The notes under the pieces were generated by a model. That model had not been told where the DNA came from, ran no database searches, and worked only from the letters and a program-made list of their open reading frames with translations. From positions 1 to 64,000 of the forward strand of contig JAJHRG010000002.1 in NCBI GenBank assembly GCA_020832905.1: a stretch of DNA of 64,000 nucleotides. Direction: 5' to 3'. The first letter of the stretch is position 1, and each line of letters begins with the position of its first letter. Of the stretch, positions 1 to 10,029 are shown piece after piece. A program made the position numbers and the translations under genes. The stretch comes from Thermoproteota archaeon. Its GTDB lineage: Archaea; Thermoproteota; Methanomethylicia; Methanomethylicales; Methanomethylicaceae.

Positions 1-1
1 A

Positions 2-388
2 AATTTAACAAAGGAAGAAATTGAAGCAATTCTAAATACCTTACCTATAGATATAACTTTTGTAGATAAAGATGATACTGTAAGATTCTTCAATAAAGCA
101 GAAAAGCGTATATTTGTAAGAACAAAAGCTATTTTAGGTAGAAAAGTACAACTTTGTCATCCACAAAAAAGTATACACATAGTTAATAGAATTTTAGAAG
201 CATTTAAGAAAGGAGAAAAAGATGTAGCAGAATTCTGGATAAATAAGGATGGTCGTTTGATTTATATAAGATACTTTGCAGTTAGAGATAAAAATGGTAA
301 GTATTTAGGAACACTTGAAGTAACTCAGGATATAACAGATTTGAAGAAAATTGAGGGTGAAAAACGTCTATTAGACTGGAAGGATTAA
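2..388 (+). CDS. PAS domain-containing protein (DUF438-like C-terminus), 5' truncated by window
   Basis: Open frame from nt 2 to TAA 386-388: NLTKEEIEAILNTLPIDITFVDKDDTVRFFNKAEKRIF...GTLEVTQDITDLKKIEGEKRLLDWKD; PAS-like pattern. Confidence 0.75.
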   Translation, partial: NLTKEEIEAILNTLPIDITFVDKDDTVRFFNKAEKRIFVRTKAILGRKVQLCHPQKSIHIVNRILEAFKKGEKDVAEFWINKDGRLIYIRYFAVRDKNGKYLGTLEVTQDITDLKKIEGEKRLLDWKD

Positions 389-395
389 TTTTTTT

Positions 396-1592
396 TTAAG
401 GACCAATATGACCTAATTCAGTTTGACAAATAACAGTCTTAAGACCTTTTGATTTTAAAATTTCCCAAATTTTTGCCATTTCCATAAAGCTTGGTCTTGA
501 AATTTTTCTATTTCTAAATTCAGGTCTATAATCAAGTATACAAATTTGAACTTCTGGATCAATTTTATAAATTTCATCACCAATTTTTTCAATTTCTTCA
601 ATAGAAATAAGTTTTTTATTATATGGAATTCCAATACCAATAAAAACTTTATCTTTATAATTATCTATTAGGTATTTAACTGCTTCCCATGATGTTTTAT
701 GATATTTTTCAGCAATTTCTCTATCATTTATTCCTGTTATCTTCATAAAAGTATCTAAGTAATATCCTTTTAAATCAGGTCCAATATCTGTCATTCCTGC
801 TTCTACTAGTTCATCAATATAATCTTTTGTTAAAATTGTAGTATTTGTATCAATATGAATTCTTGCTTTTTCATCTTTATTTAATTTTTTTAATTCTTTA
901 ATATATTCAATTAACCATTCTCTATTAAGTGTACATTCTCCTCCTGATATTGCCATTCTATCAATTCCATAATGTAATCTATATTTAGTCATTATAATTG
1001 CAGCTTCTCTTGGAGTATAGACTTTTTCCTTACTATTATAAGTTATCATCCAATTTTGACATTGTGGACATCTTAAATTACATCCACATGAAAAAACTGC
1101 AATTTCAATATAGCCTTTTCCTTTAATCCACCATGGAGTTCCTACTCCTCCAACTGGATGAGGAATCCAATCATCTAAACGTCTTAAATTTTTACTAATT
1201 TTTGTTTTAATATTCATTCCTTCTTCAATTTTTGTTATACATGATGGCTTAATTTCTCCATTTACTTCTACTGCACAACAATAACATCCACCAGTACAAC
1301 ATGGAGCAAAAATATCTCCTTCATTAGGAAATTTTGAAATTTTATATCCTAATAATTCAAGTGCTTTTAAAATTGTTATATTCTCTGGAACATAGAAAAC
1401 TTCTCCATCAATAATAACTTTTATTTCTCTTTTTCTTTCAGATTCAATTAATTCAATAGCTTCATTTGGACATGCTAAATAACAAGCCATACAGCCAATA
1501 CAATTAAATTCTCCAGGACATGAAATAATCTCTTTACAAATATTACAATTTAAACATTTATTATTATTTCTTATTGTTTTATAAAACTTCAC
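396..1592 (-). CDS. Radical SAM protein with N-terminal 4Fe-4S and 2Fe-2S ferredoxin-like domains
   Basis: CNLRCPQC radical SAM motif; CIGCMACYLACP 4Fe-4S; APCCTGGCYCCAVEV...SC 2Fe-2S-like segment. Confidence 0.8.
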   Translation of the reverse strand: MKFYKTIRNNNKCLNCNICKEIISCPGEFNCIGCMACYLACPNEAIELIESERKREIKVIIDGEVFYVPENITILKALELLGYKISKFPNEGDIFAPCCTGGCYCCAVEVNGEIKPSCITKIEEGMNIKTKISKNLRRLDDWIPHPVGGVGTPWWIKGKGYIEIAVFSCGCNLRCPQCQNWMITYNSKEKVYTPREAAIIMTKYRLHYGIDRMAISGGECTLNREWLIEYIKELKKLNKDEKARIHIDTNTTILTKDYIDELVEAGMTDIGPDLKGYYLDTFMKITGINDREIAEKYHKTSWEAVKYLIDNYKDKVFIGIGIPYNKKLISIEEIEKIGDEIYKIDPEVQICILDYRPEFRNRKISRPSFMEMAKIWEILKSKGLKTVICQTELGHIGP

Positions 1593-1705
1593 AATAAAAA
1601 TATAGTAAATAAAATAAAAAACTATATTGCTTATTATCTAAAAGCAATATTTTTAAATGCATATGATTTTACTCTAAGTAGTAATATTACTAGTGTTAGT
1701 TTTTA

Positions 1706-3424
1706 TTAACTCTCTCCTAATAATCTTAGTATTTTTTCAGGAAGTTTTCTAACATCATCAAGTGCAATATATCTTGTATATTCTAAATTTTTAAGATTTT
1801 CAATTAATCTCATTACATTCTTCATATTATATCCAAAAGCAATTGCAATCATATCACAATATTTCTTTAAAGAATTAATAACTTTTCTACATTCATTTTC
1901 AGTTCCTTGTGCAGGCTCACCATCAGTTAATGTTATAAAAATAATTTTTCCTTTTGTTCTAAGTACAAGAGGTTTTAAAATTTTATAAACATCAGCTAAT
2001 GGTGTTCCTCCAAAAGGTTGTATTTGTGCTAATCTTCTTGCATTAATTTTTGTCCATTTTTCTTCAAAAGATTTTATAAGATAAACACATGTATAACGAT
2101 GACCAGTTTCTCTTTCTCTATATTCTGTAAATGCAAATATTGAAAAATCTATATTTAATTCTGATAATGCTTCAGCTAAAGCTATACAACATTTTTTATA
2201 ATTATAATGATGACCATATATACTTGAGCTATGATCTAAAAGTATTATTACTTTATAACCACCAATTTTAATTCTTTCTTCATCAATAAAGAATTTTTTA
2301 TTTTTTGAAATATAGCTTTCTAAATCAAATTCACCAGTATATGAATATACTTCTTTCCATCCTTTTTTTAAATTTCTTAATTGTGATTTTAAATGATTAA
2401 TAAGTTCTATATCATAATATCTCTGTTCATCTTCTTCTAATCTATCTGGTATTATTATTCTTGGAATTACTTTTGATTCTATACCTTTAAGACCTCTTTC
2501 TAATTTCTTTTCTTCTAAATTTATTAATTCTAATTCTTCTTTTATTATATTATCAATTTTTAGAATTTCATCAATTATTTCTTTAATATCTTTAAGATTT
2601 TCTTTACTTTTTTTAATTTCAATTTCTGATACTTCTCCAATATTACTTGTTAAATTAGTATTTTGTTCTTCAAGTTCTGCTTTTTCTTCAATTAATTTTT
2701 CTTCAAATTTACTTTTTTCTTTAATCCAATTTTCTACTATTTCTTTTAGTTGACTTTCTGAAATTTTTTGCTTACTAGTTTTTGAAAATAATTTAGTTAT
2801 AAAAAAATCAAGATTTTCATTTTCTTCTATTCCAAGAATATTACATACATTATGAGCAATATCAAATATATTTTTTCCTTTTTTTAAAGCATTTTTTGTA
2901 TATTTTACAGCTTTAGTAACTCTTTTTATCCATTCTTTATTTATTTTATCTATATTTTTTATTGCACCAAAATTCATTGCTTGAATATAAGCTTCAATTA
3001 TATTATTTGGTGTATTTGCTAAATGGTAATAAATTGCTTTTGAAAATTTTAATTCTTTTTCCATACCTGGATAAAGCTTAATTCCTTCTTCTTCTATTCT
3101 ATAATCTTCAATAATATTAGAAATTAATAAGTAATTTGATAATCTATAAAATGAATCATAATAATCTATGAAGTTTTCACTCCAAAAATTTGTTAATAAT
3201 ACATGCATTGCTTGATGCCATAATGATGTTCTCCATAAACGATATGCAATAGTAATATCTTTTGATGGAAATTTATCAAGAGTTGGAGAAAAGATAGATT
3301 CATTAATAAATGTATAAGAATAGTTAATATTTGGAGATAAAATTACATTAATATCATTATTTTCACTCCAAACATGAGCAAGAAATTGAGCAATAGGAAG
3401 AATTAATTCATTTCTTATTCCCAT
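1706..3424 (-). CDS. VWA domain (CoxE-like) protein
   Basis: VIILLDHSSSIYG MIDAS-like motif; 10-nt overlap with MoxR ATPase gene. Confidence 0.75.
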   Translation of the reverse strand: MGIRNELILPIAQFLAHVWSENNDINVILSPNINYSYTFINESIFSPTLDKFPSKDITIAYRLWRTSLWHQAMHVLLTNFWSENFIDYYDSFYRLSNYLLISNIIEDYRIEEEGIKLYPGMEKELKFSKAIYYHLANTPNNIIEAYIQAMNFGAIKNIDKINKEWIKRVTKAVKYTKNALKKGKNIFDIAHNVCNILGIEENENLDFFITKLFSKTSKQKISESQLKEIVENWIKEKSKFEEKLIEEKAELEEQNTNLTSNIGEVSEIEIKKSKENLKDIKEIIDEILKIDNIIKEELELINLEEKKLERGLKGIESKVIPRIIIPDRLEEDEQRYYDIELINHLKSQLRNLKKGWKEVYSYTGEFDLESYISKNKKFFIDEERIKIGGYKVIILLDHSSSIYGHHYNYKKCCIALAEALSELNIDFSIFAFTEYRERETGHRYTCVYLIKSFEEKWTKINARRLAQIQPFGGTPLADVYKILKPLVLRTKGKIIFITLTDGEPAQGTENECRKVINSLKKYCDMIAIAFGYNMKNVMRLIENLKNLEYTRYIALDDVRKLPEKILRLLGES

Positions 3425-4308
3425 TCACCCCATAAGCTTACAATTAAATCTCTTACTTTTTTTGCTTCAACATCTCCCCATTGATAATATACATTAGCAA
3501 ATACAATTTCTGCTGCTACTCTTGGATCTAAACCTGATGATATTAATTTAGCAAAAGCTATTGTTTCTCTAATTGATGGTGAATAATAAATATCTTCAAC
3601 TTTTGCAGCTTCTCTTAATTTATTTGCAAGAATAATTGCTAATTCTAATTGTCTTTCATCTATTGGCTTATTAATATACATTTTTACTATTCTTTTTTCA
3701 ATTTCTATTGGTGGATAATCAAGATGAATTCTTATAGGAAATCTTGAAAGTAATTGAGGTGGTAATTCCTTTGTTCCAGCATGAGATAATGGATTTATTG
3801 TAGCAATAACAAACCAATCAGGATGAGCTTTAACTATAATTGTTTCTCCTGCTTCTTTTAATACTATTTCTCTTCTATCATCTAATGCTTCATCAAGTCT
3901 AAGTAAAACATCAGGTTCTGCAGCATTTAATTCATCAAGATAAAGAATTGCTCCTTCTTTCATTGATTTTGGTATAATTCCTAAAGCAAATCTTGTTGAT
4001 CCATTTTCTAAAACTGTTGTACCAACTAAATGACTTTCTTTTGTTCTTAAACTAAAGTTTATTGAATATAATGGTTTTTTAATTATTTCAGCAAATTTTC
4101 TTACTAATGTTGTTTTTCCTGTACCTTTTGGTCCAATAATTAAAACAAAAATTTTCTTCTCATAAGCTTTTAATAAAATTGGTAAGGAATTACTCCAATC
4201 ATCATAAATAATATTTTTTGGAATATAAGAAGTAAATTCAAATAAATCTTCTGAATTACTTAATTTTCTATTTTTAAAAATTTTAGCGAATATACTATTT
4301 TTTAGCAT
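3415..4308 (-). CDS. MoxR-family AAA ATPase
   Basis: Walker A GPKGTGKTT, Walker B AILYLDELNAAEPDVLLRLDEAL. Confidence 0.88.
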   Translation of the reverse strand: MLKNSIFAKIFKNRKLSNSEDLFEFTSYIPKNIIYDDWSNSLPILLKAYEKKIFVLIIGPKGTGKTTLVRKFAEIIKKPLYSINFSLRTKESHLVGTTVLENGSTRFALGIIPKSMKEGAILYLDELNAAEPDVLLRLDEALDDRREIVLKEAGETIIVKAHPDWFVIATINPLSHAGTKELPPQLLSRFPIRIHLDYPPIEIEKRIVKMYINKPIDERQLELAIILANKLREAAKVEDIYYSPSIRETIAFAKLISSGLDPRVAAEIVFANVYYQWGDVEAKKVRDLIVSLWGEWE

Positions 4309-4361
4309 TTACTTATTCACAAAATAAAAAATAGTATTAAAATTTATAAATTTTCAAGAAT

Positions 4362-4619
4362 TTAACTTTTTAATTCTCTTAATATTATATCTTTAATTTC
4401 TTCTTTAGTTGGTACTCTTCCTGAAAATACAATTTTATCATTTATTACTACTGCAGGTGTTGTAGTAATACCATATTTATCTGCTTCTTCTGAAAATACT
4501 GAAATATGTTTTACATCTACATTTAAATTTAATTCTTTTACAACTTCTTTAACTATTTTTTCTGTTGCTCTACATCTAGCACATGGAGGATCTGAACCAA
4601 ATATTTTTATTACACTCAT
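4362..4619 (-). CDS. Small thioredoxin-like protein (CARC)
   Basis: KIFGSDPPCARCRATEKIVKEVV...GITTTPAVVINDKIVFSGRVPT. Confidence 0.8.
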   Translation of the reverse strand: MSVIKIFGSDPPCARCRATEKIVKEVVKELNLNVDVKHISVFSEEADKYGITTTPAVVINDKIVFSGRVPTKEEIKDIILRELKS

Positions 4620-4663
4620 ATTTTCACCATATTTTATTTATTTACTTTATTATAAATATTTTT

Positions 4664-5722
4664 TTAAAGTAAATTTCCAAGTAATAGAGATATAAATGTT
4701 GAAATAATTATTATTGAAATAATATAAGTAAGAGATTTCTTCCAGCCAAATATTCTTGTTATTGCCATCATATTTGGTAAACTTAATCCAGGACCTGTAA
4801 GTAATAATGCTAAAGCAGGAGCTTTTCCCATTCCCAATCCTAAAAGCATTTTAACAAAAGGTGCTTCAGTCATTGTTGAGAAATAACTTAAAGCACCAAT
4901 AATATCTGCTAATAATACAGAAGGTAAATCATTTCTTCCTAATGCTATTTTTATCCATTCCTCTGGTAATATTGCACCGATTATACCAATAATAAAAACT
5001 CCAATAAGTAGTAAAGGAAATATTATACGAACAAACCATAAGGTTTCTCTTAACCATATTTTAATTTCTTCTGAGTTAAAAGATAGTTTTGTATAAATAA
5101 TTGTAGGTATTAAAATTATTGAAAATATTAGTAATTTTTCTGAATAAGGTCTACCAATACCTAAATAATTAGGTAATAAAAGAAGAAGGATTAATAAAAA
5201 TATTAATCCAATAAATTTTTTACTTTTAATTATTTTATAATCTTTTAATTCCATAGTTTTAGATAATCTTGCTAATTCTTCTTTTCTAAATACATATACC
5301 ATTATTAATCCTACTAAAAATGATGTAGATAAAGCTGCAATAATTCTCATTATTGCAAAATTCAATCCTAATATACTACCAGTATAAGTAATAGCTAAAA
5401 TATTAAGTGCTGGAGCAGTCCATAGAAATATAAATGCTGGTCCAATACTACTTCCTCTTTTATATAAACCAGAGGCAATAGGAATTATAGTACAGGAACA
5501 TACTGCTAATCCTATACTTGATATTGCTGCTAATGGAAATGATATTATTTTACTTCTTGTATATCCTAAATATCTAATTACTACATCTTTTGAAAGAAAT
5601 GTATTAATTGCACCTGCAATTAAAAATGCAGGAATTAAACATGTAATAACATGTAATGCAACATAATCTATTAATGCATTTATTCCAGCTATTATAATAT
5701 CAATTAAATTCATAATAATCAT
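4664..5722 (-). CDS. Permease, DUF318/ArsP-like
   Basis: Multi-TM; AVCSCTIIPIASGLYKRGSSIGPAFIFLWTAPALN signature. Confidence 0.8.
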   Translation of the reverse strand: MIIMNLIDIIIAGINALIDYVALHVITCLIPAFLIAGAINTFLSKDVVIRYLGYTRSKIISFPLAAISSIGLAVCSCTIIPIASGLYKRGSSIGPAFIFLWTAPALNILAITYTGSILGLNFAIMRIIAALSTSFLVGLIMVYVFRKEELARLSKTMELKDYKIIKSKKFIGLIFLLILLLLLPNYLGIGRPYSEKLLIFSIILIPTIIYTKLSFNSEEIKIWLRETLWFVRIIFPLLLIGVFIIGIIGAILPEEWIKIALGRNDLPSVLLADIIGALSYFSTMTEAPFVKMLLGLGMGKAPALALLLTGPGLSLPNMMAITRIFGWKKSLTYIISIIIISTFISLLLGNLL

Positions 5723-5740
5723 TTAAAAAAATACATAATT

Positions 5741-6319
5741 TTATTTTTTTCTAATTTTAATTTTTTTAATTGTTTTAAATATAATCCAAGATACATATAA
5801 ATCAATAATTCCTTGTCCTGCATTCATAGTAGATACATAAGTTATGAAACCAATAATTGAGCCATAAAAGAATATTTCAATTGCTTTTTCAATAGGAATA
5901 CCAAAGAATAATGGAATTGCCCAGTAATAATTTAAAATCATAGCAATTATACATCTTGTAATTATTGCTAAAATTGATGCAATAGTATAATTAATTACTG
6001 ATGTGTATTTTGATGAAATTTTTGAAATTATCCATAATATAATTATCATTGATGTAGTACATATAGTCTTCATTACTGCACCTATTATACCACCATAACC
6101 AATTGCAGTTAATATAATAAACATTCCTAAGGATACAAATAAAGCATATTTTATACCAAAAGTAAGAAATGTAATTATTAATGGTATAGCAACAAAATCA
6201 ATTGACATGCCCCATGGTGCTCTTAATGGTACTAATCTATTTATAATTTCTAATATTGCTGTAAGAGCAATCATAAATCCAGTAAATGATATTTTAAATG
6301 TTTCTAATTGTCTACTCAT
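5741..6319 (-). CDS. ECF-type transporter S component-like membrane protein
   Basis: ~6 TM, 192 aa; LRAPWGMSIDFVAIPLIITFLTFG. Confidence 0.5.
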   Translation of the reverse strand: MSRQLETFKISFTGFMIALTAILEIINRLVPLRAPWGMSIDFVAIPLIITFLTFGIKYALFVSLGMFIILTAIGYGGIIGAVMKTICTTSMIIILWIISKISSKYTSVINYTIASILAIITRCIIAMILNYYWAIPLFFGIPIEKAIEIFFYGSIIGFITYVSTMNAGQGIIDLYVSWIIFKTIKKIKIRKK

Positions 6320-6409
6320 AAAAAATAAAAAGAAATAACTTAAATTTAAGAGTAACTACTCATTTTTGAGTAGAAATTTTAATAAAAAAAATTATTATAG
6401 TTATTCCTT

Positions 6410-6715
6410 ATGATAATTGCAGAATTTACTGTAATACCAATGGGAACTGGAAGTACAAGTGTAAGTGATTATATTGCAGAAGTATGTAAAGAAGTAAAAA
6501 ATTCTGGATTAAGATATATGGTAACACCAATGGGAACAATAATAGAAAGTGAAAATTTAGATGAAATATTTAATGTAATAAAAAAAGCTCATGAAGTAAT
6601 GGTAAAAATGGGAATAAAAAGAATTGTTACAACAATAAAAATAGATGATAGAAGAGATAAAGAAAGAAAAATGGAAGATAAAGTTGAAGTATTAAAGAAA
6701 AAAGGAGTGGTTTAA
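6410..6715 (+). CDS. MTH1187/YqgV-family thiamine-binding protein (DUF77)
   Basis: FTVIPMGTGSTSVSDYIAEV...GLRYMVTPMGTIIE. Confidence 0.85.
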   Translation: MIIAEFTVIPMGTGSTSVSDYIAEVCKEVKNSGLRYMVTPMGTIIESENLDEIFNVIKKAHEVMVKMGIKRIVTTIKIDDRRDKERKMEDKVEVLKKKGVV

Positions 6716-7260
6716 AAACCAATTAAAAACGGTGTTATAAAAGTTTCTATAATAGCTGCAATTAAAAGTAAAATTAATGAAATAAAAATCCATTTCATTT
6801 CTTTTTTTAATATTTCAATAATTTTATATTCTTTATGCTTAATAATCTTCATAATTGTATAATATCCAAAACGAAAACTACTTGATGATGCAATAACTAA
6901 AGCACTTAATTCAAATATTCCATGAGGAGCTAATGCTTTAATTGCAATATCTATAGGTAATATTGATGCAATATAACCAGTTATAAATCCATTTAATATA
7001 ATTACAAAAATTGGTGAAATTAATAATATAGGAGATAAGAAAAATGCAATAAAAATAACTAATGTATTTTTAAAAAATAAGAAAATTACTGTAGAAATAT
7101 TATAAGGTTTATATAATTCTGCATAAGGTCTTAATATTTGATAAAAAATAGATTCTTCAATAGGAATTTTTGTTTTTGGAATAAAATAACCATAAAGTAT
7201 ACTTATTATTAATAAAATAATAGGAATTAAAATTGATATGTGAAATTTCCTCATAAACAA
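6712..7260 (-). CDS. Stage II sporulation protein M (DUF95) family membrane protein
   Basis: APHGIFELSALVIASSSSFRFG, multi-TM. Confidence 0.7.
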   Translation of the reverse strand: MFMRKFHISILIPIILLIISILYGYFIPKTKIPIEESIFYQILRPYAELYKPYNISTVIFLFFKNTLVIFIAFFLSPILLISPIFVIILNGFITGYIASILPIDIAIKALAPHGIFELSALVIASSSSFRFGYYTIMKIIKHKEYKIIEILKKEMKWIFISLILLLIAAIIETFITPFLIGF

Positions 7261-7296
7261 AAATAATAAAAATTATAGAAATATATCTTTCTAATT

Positions 7297-8238
7297 ATGA
7301 AAGAAGATATTAGAAAAGAAATAATTAAAGAAAAAGTTGAAGATTTAATTTTAGAAAAAGATTTGAAAGTTAATGAGCTTGTAAATAAATTTAAAAATCT
7401 AGGTGGATTCATGGCACCAAGAATTTATAAAGCTGTAGAAATTATAAAAGAAATGATTTCAAATAATTCTACAAATTTTCTATCATTTACAGGAAATTTA
7501 ATTGCAACAGGTATAAGAGGAGTAATATCTCAGCTTATAAGAAAAAGAATATTTCATGTGGTAATAACAACTTGTGGTGCAATAGATCATGATATTGCAA
7601 GATCTTTTGGTGCAAAATATTCATGTGGAGAATTTGAATATGATGATATATTTTTAAATAAAATAGAAATTCATAGACTTGGTAATGTATTAATTCCATT
7701 AGAAGATTATGGTCCATTAATAGAAAAAATAGTAAGAAAATATCTTCCAGAAATTATAAAAAATAAAGAAGAAATTTCTCCAAGTGAATTATTAAGAGAA
7801 TTTGGTAGTAAAATAGAAGATAAAAATTCTATTTTAAGAGCAGCATATGAAGCTAATGTACCTATATTTGTTCCAGGAATTATAGATGGTGCTTTCGGAA
7901 CAAATTTATTTTTCTATTCTAAAATGAATAAATTAAGATTAAATTTATTTAAAGATATGGAAATATTATTAAATATTGTTTTTGATTCAAAGAAAACTGG
8001 TGCATTAATAATAGGAGGAGGTATAAGTAAACATCATGTAATATGGTGGAATCAATTTAAAGAAGGATTAGATTATTGTGTTTACATAACAACAGCTATG
8101 GAATATGATGGTAGTTTATCTGGAGCATTACCAAGAGAAGCAATATCATGGGGGAAAATTAAGCCAACAGCAAAACATATTGCAATAATAGGAGAAGCTT
8201 CTATAATTTTACCATTAATTGCATCATGTATAATATAA
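7297..8238 (+). CDS. dys: Deoxyhypusine synthase
   Basis: HVVITTCGAIDHDIARSFGAKY; IGGGISKHHVIWWNQFKEGLDYCVYITTA. Confidence 0.92.
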   Translation: MKEDIRKEIIKEKVEDLILEKDLKVNELVNKFKNLGGFMAPRIYKAVEIIKEMISNNSTNFLSFTGNLIATGIRGVISQLIRKRIFHVVITTCGAIDHDIARSFGAKYSCGEFEYDDIFLNKIEIHRLGNVLIPLEDYGPLIEKIVRKYLPEIIKNKEEISPSELLREFGSKIEDKNSILRAAYEANVPIFVPGIIDGAFGTNLFFYSKMNKLRLNLFKDMEILLNIVFDSKKTGALIIGGGISKHHVIWWNQFKEGLDYCVYITTAMEYDGSLSGALPREAISWGKIKPTAKHIAIIGEASIILPLIASCII

Positions 8239-8442
8239 AAAATAAAAAATTAATTTAGAAATTTAAAAGAAATTTCTTAAGAAAGCTTTATTAAATTATT
8301 TCTTCTTTTTCTTTTTCTCTTCTTTCTTAGCTTCTTCTTTCTTAGCCTCTGGTTTTGCTGACGTACTAGATCCCCTCTACTTCAATTATAAAGCTATTAC
8401 TACTTATAAATTTATCTATAAGTATTTAATAAGTTTTAAAAG

Positions 8443-10029
8443 ATGAAAGAAAGTTTTCCAAAAGAAAGTGAAGATGGAAATATAGAATATAAGCTTAAGA
8501 TAGCTCAAACTACAAAGGATAGATTAGAAGAATTAGCATCACAAATAAGATATAGACTTGCTGAAAAAGGTGGTGAAGCATTTTATATATTAGGTGTAAG
8601 TGATGATGGAGAAATTATTGGATTAAATGATGAAGAAATTAATATTTCATTAGAAAATATTAGAAAAGCAGCAGAAATTGCAGGTGCTAAAGTAAATATA
8701 ATAAGAGAAGCTCAAGGTAAAAAAGGAAAAATATTAGAATTATTAATTAGAAGATCTAAAGATCAATTACCTATACAAATTTCTATTATAACAATAGGAC
8801 AAGCAGATCATGGAAAAACAACAACTATTGGAACTTTAATTACAGGAGAATTAGATGATGGTGATGGATTAATAATGGAAAAAATAGCAAGATATAAACA
8901 TGAAGTTTTAATGAGAAGAACATCTTCTGTAACAGAAAGAATAATGGGATTTGATGAAAATGGAAATATAGTAAATTATGTATTACCATGTCCATTAGAT
9001 GAAGCTCAAGTTTATTTAAATAGTTCTAAGCTTATATCATTTATAGATGTTGGAGGTCATGAAAAATATTTAAAAACTGCAATAAGAGGATTATTATCAC
9101 ATAATCCTGATTATGCAATGCTTATTATTGCAGGAAATACTGGAGTTTCAACAATGACAAAAGAACATTTAGGAATTGCATTAAGTCTAAAAATTCCAAT
9201 ATTTATTGTTATTACAAAAAAAGATATTACACCTAATGAAATTCTTTACAAGAATATAGAAAATTTAATAACATTATTAAAATCTCCAGGAGTAAATAAA
9301 ATTCCCATAATTATAAGAAATATAGATGATATTGCAATTTCTGTAAGAAATATGAAAGGAGGAAGAATTACTCCAATATTTATTATTTCTAATAAAAGTG
9401 GAGAAGGATTAGATTTATTAAGAAAATTTTTAAATTTATTACCTCCAAGACTTAAATGGGAAAAAGAAGTATCAAAACCATTTTTAACATATATAGATGA
9501 GAAATTTAATGTTCCAGGTGTAGGTAGTGTTGTATCAGGATTAATTCTTCAAGGATGGATTAAAGTAAATGATAAAGTATGGATTGGTCCATTTAAAGAT
9601 GGAAGTTTTAAAGAAACAAGAATAAAAAGTATACATGCAAAAAAAGGAGTTTATGTAGATAAAGCACAAGCAGGAAGTAGTGTAACATTTGCTATAACAG
9701 ATATATCATATGATGAAATAGAAAAAGGAATGGTATTATTAGGTCAAGGAATGCCATTAAAAGCTTATAGAGAATTTGAAGGAGAGGTTTTTATTCTTCA
9801 TCATCCAACAACAATTAGATTAGGTTATGAAGCAGTTTTTCATATTCATTCTATAAGAGAAACATGTAAATTAATTTGGAGTTCAAAAATTCCATTAAGA
9901 ACAGGAGATAGAGCAAAAATAAGAGTAAGAACTAGATTTCATCCAATTTATATAAGAGAAGGAGATAGATTTCTTTTTAGAGAAGGAAGAGCAAGAGGAA
10001 TTGGTATAATAACAAAATTAATTACATAG
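8443..10029 (+). CDS. GTPBP1-like translational GTPase
   Basis: GQADHGKTTTIGTL G1, DVGGHEKYLKT G3, TKKD G4. Confidence 0.88.
   Translation: MKESFPKESEDGNIEYKLKIAQTTKDRLEELASQIRYRLAEKGGEAFYILGVSDDGEIIGLNDEEINISLENIRKAAEIAGAKVNIIREAQGKKGKILELLIRRSKDQLPIQISIITIGQADHGKTTTIGTLITGELDDGDGLIMEKIARYKHEVLMRRTSSVTERIMGFDENGNIVNYVLPCPLDEAQVYLNSSKLISFIDVGGHEKYLKTAIRGLLSHNPDYAMLIIAGNTGVSTMTKEHLGIALSLKIPIFIVITKKDITPNEILYKNIENLITLLKSPGVNKIPIIIRNIDDIAISVRNMKGGRITPIFIISNKSGEGLDLLRKFLNLLPPRLKWEKEVSKPFLTYIDEKFNVPGVGSVVSGLILQGWIKVNDKVWIGPFKDGSFKETRIKSIHAKKGVYVDKAQAGSSVTFAITDISYDEIEKGMVLLGQGMPLKAYREFEGEVFILHHPTTIRLGYEAVFHIHSIRETCKLIWSSKIPLRTGDRAKIRVRTRFHPIYIREGDRFLFREGRARGIGIITKLIT

Noticed and set aside
455-640. 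61-aa ORF nested in the radical SAM gene on same strand, other frame
   Set aside because: Shadow ORF inside a well-supported gene; the same applies to 7535-7717, 15474-15674, 15696-16217, 23598-23786, 38688-39107, 45173-45631 and other track ORFs nested in genes
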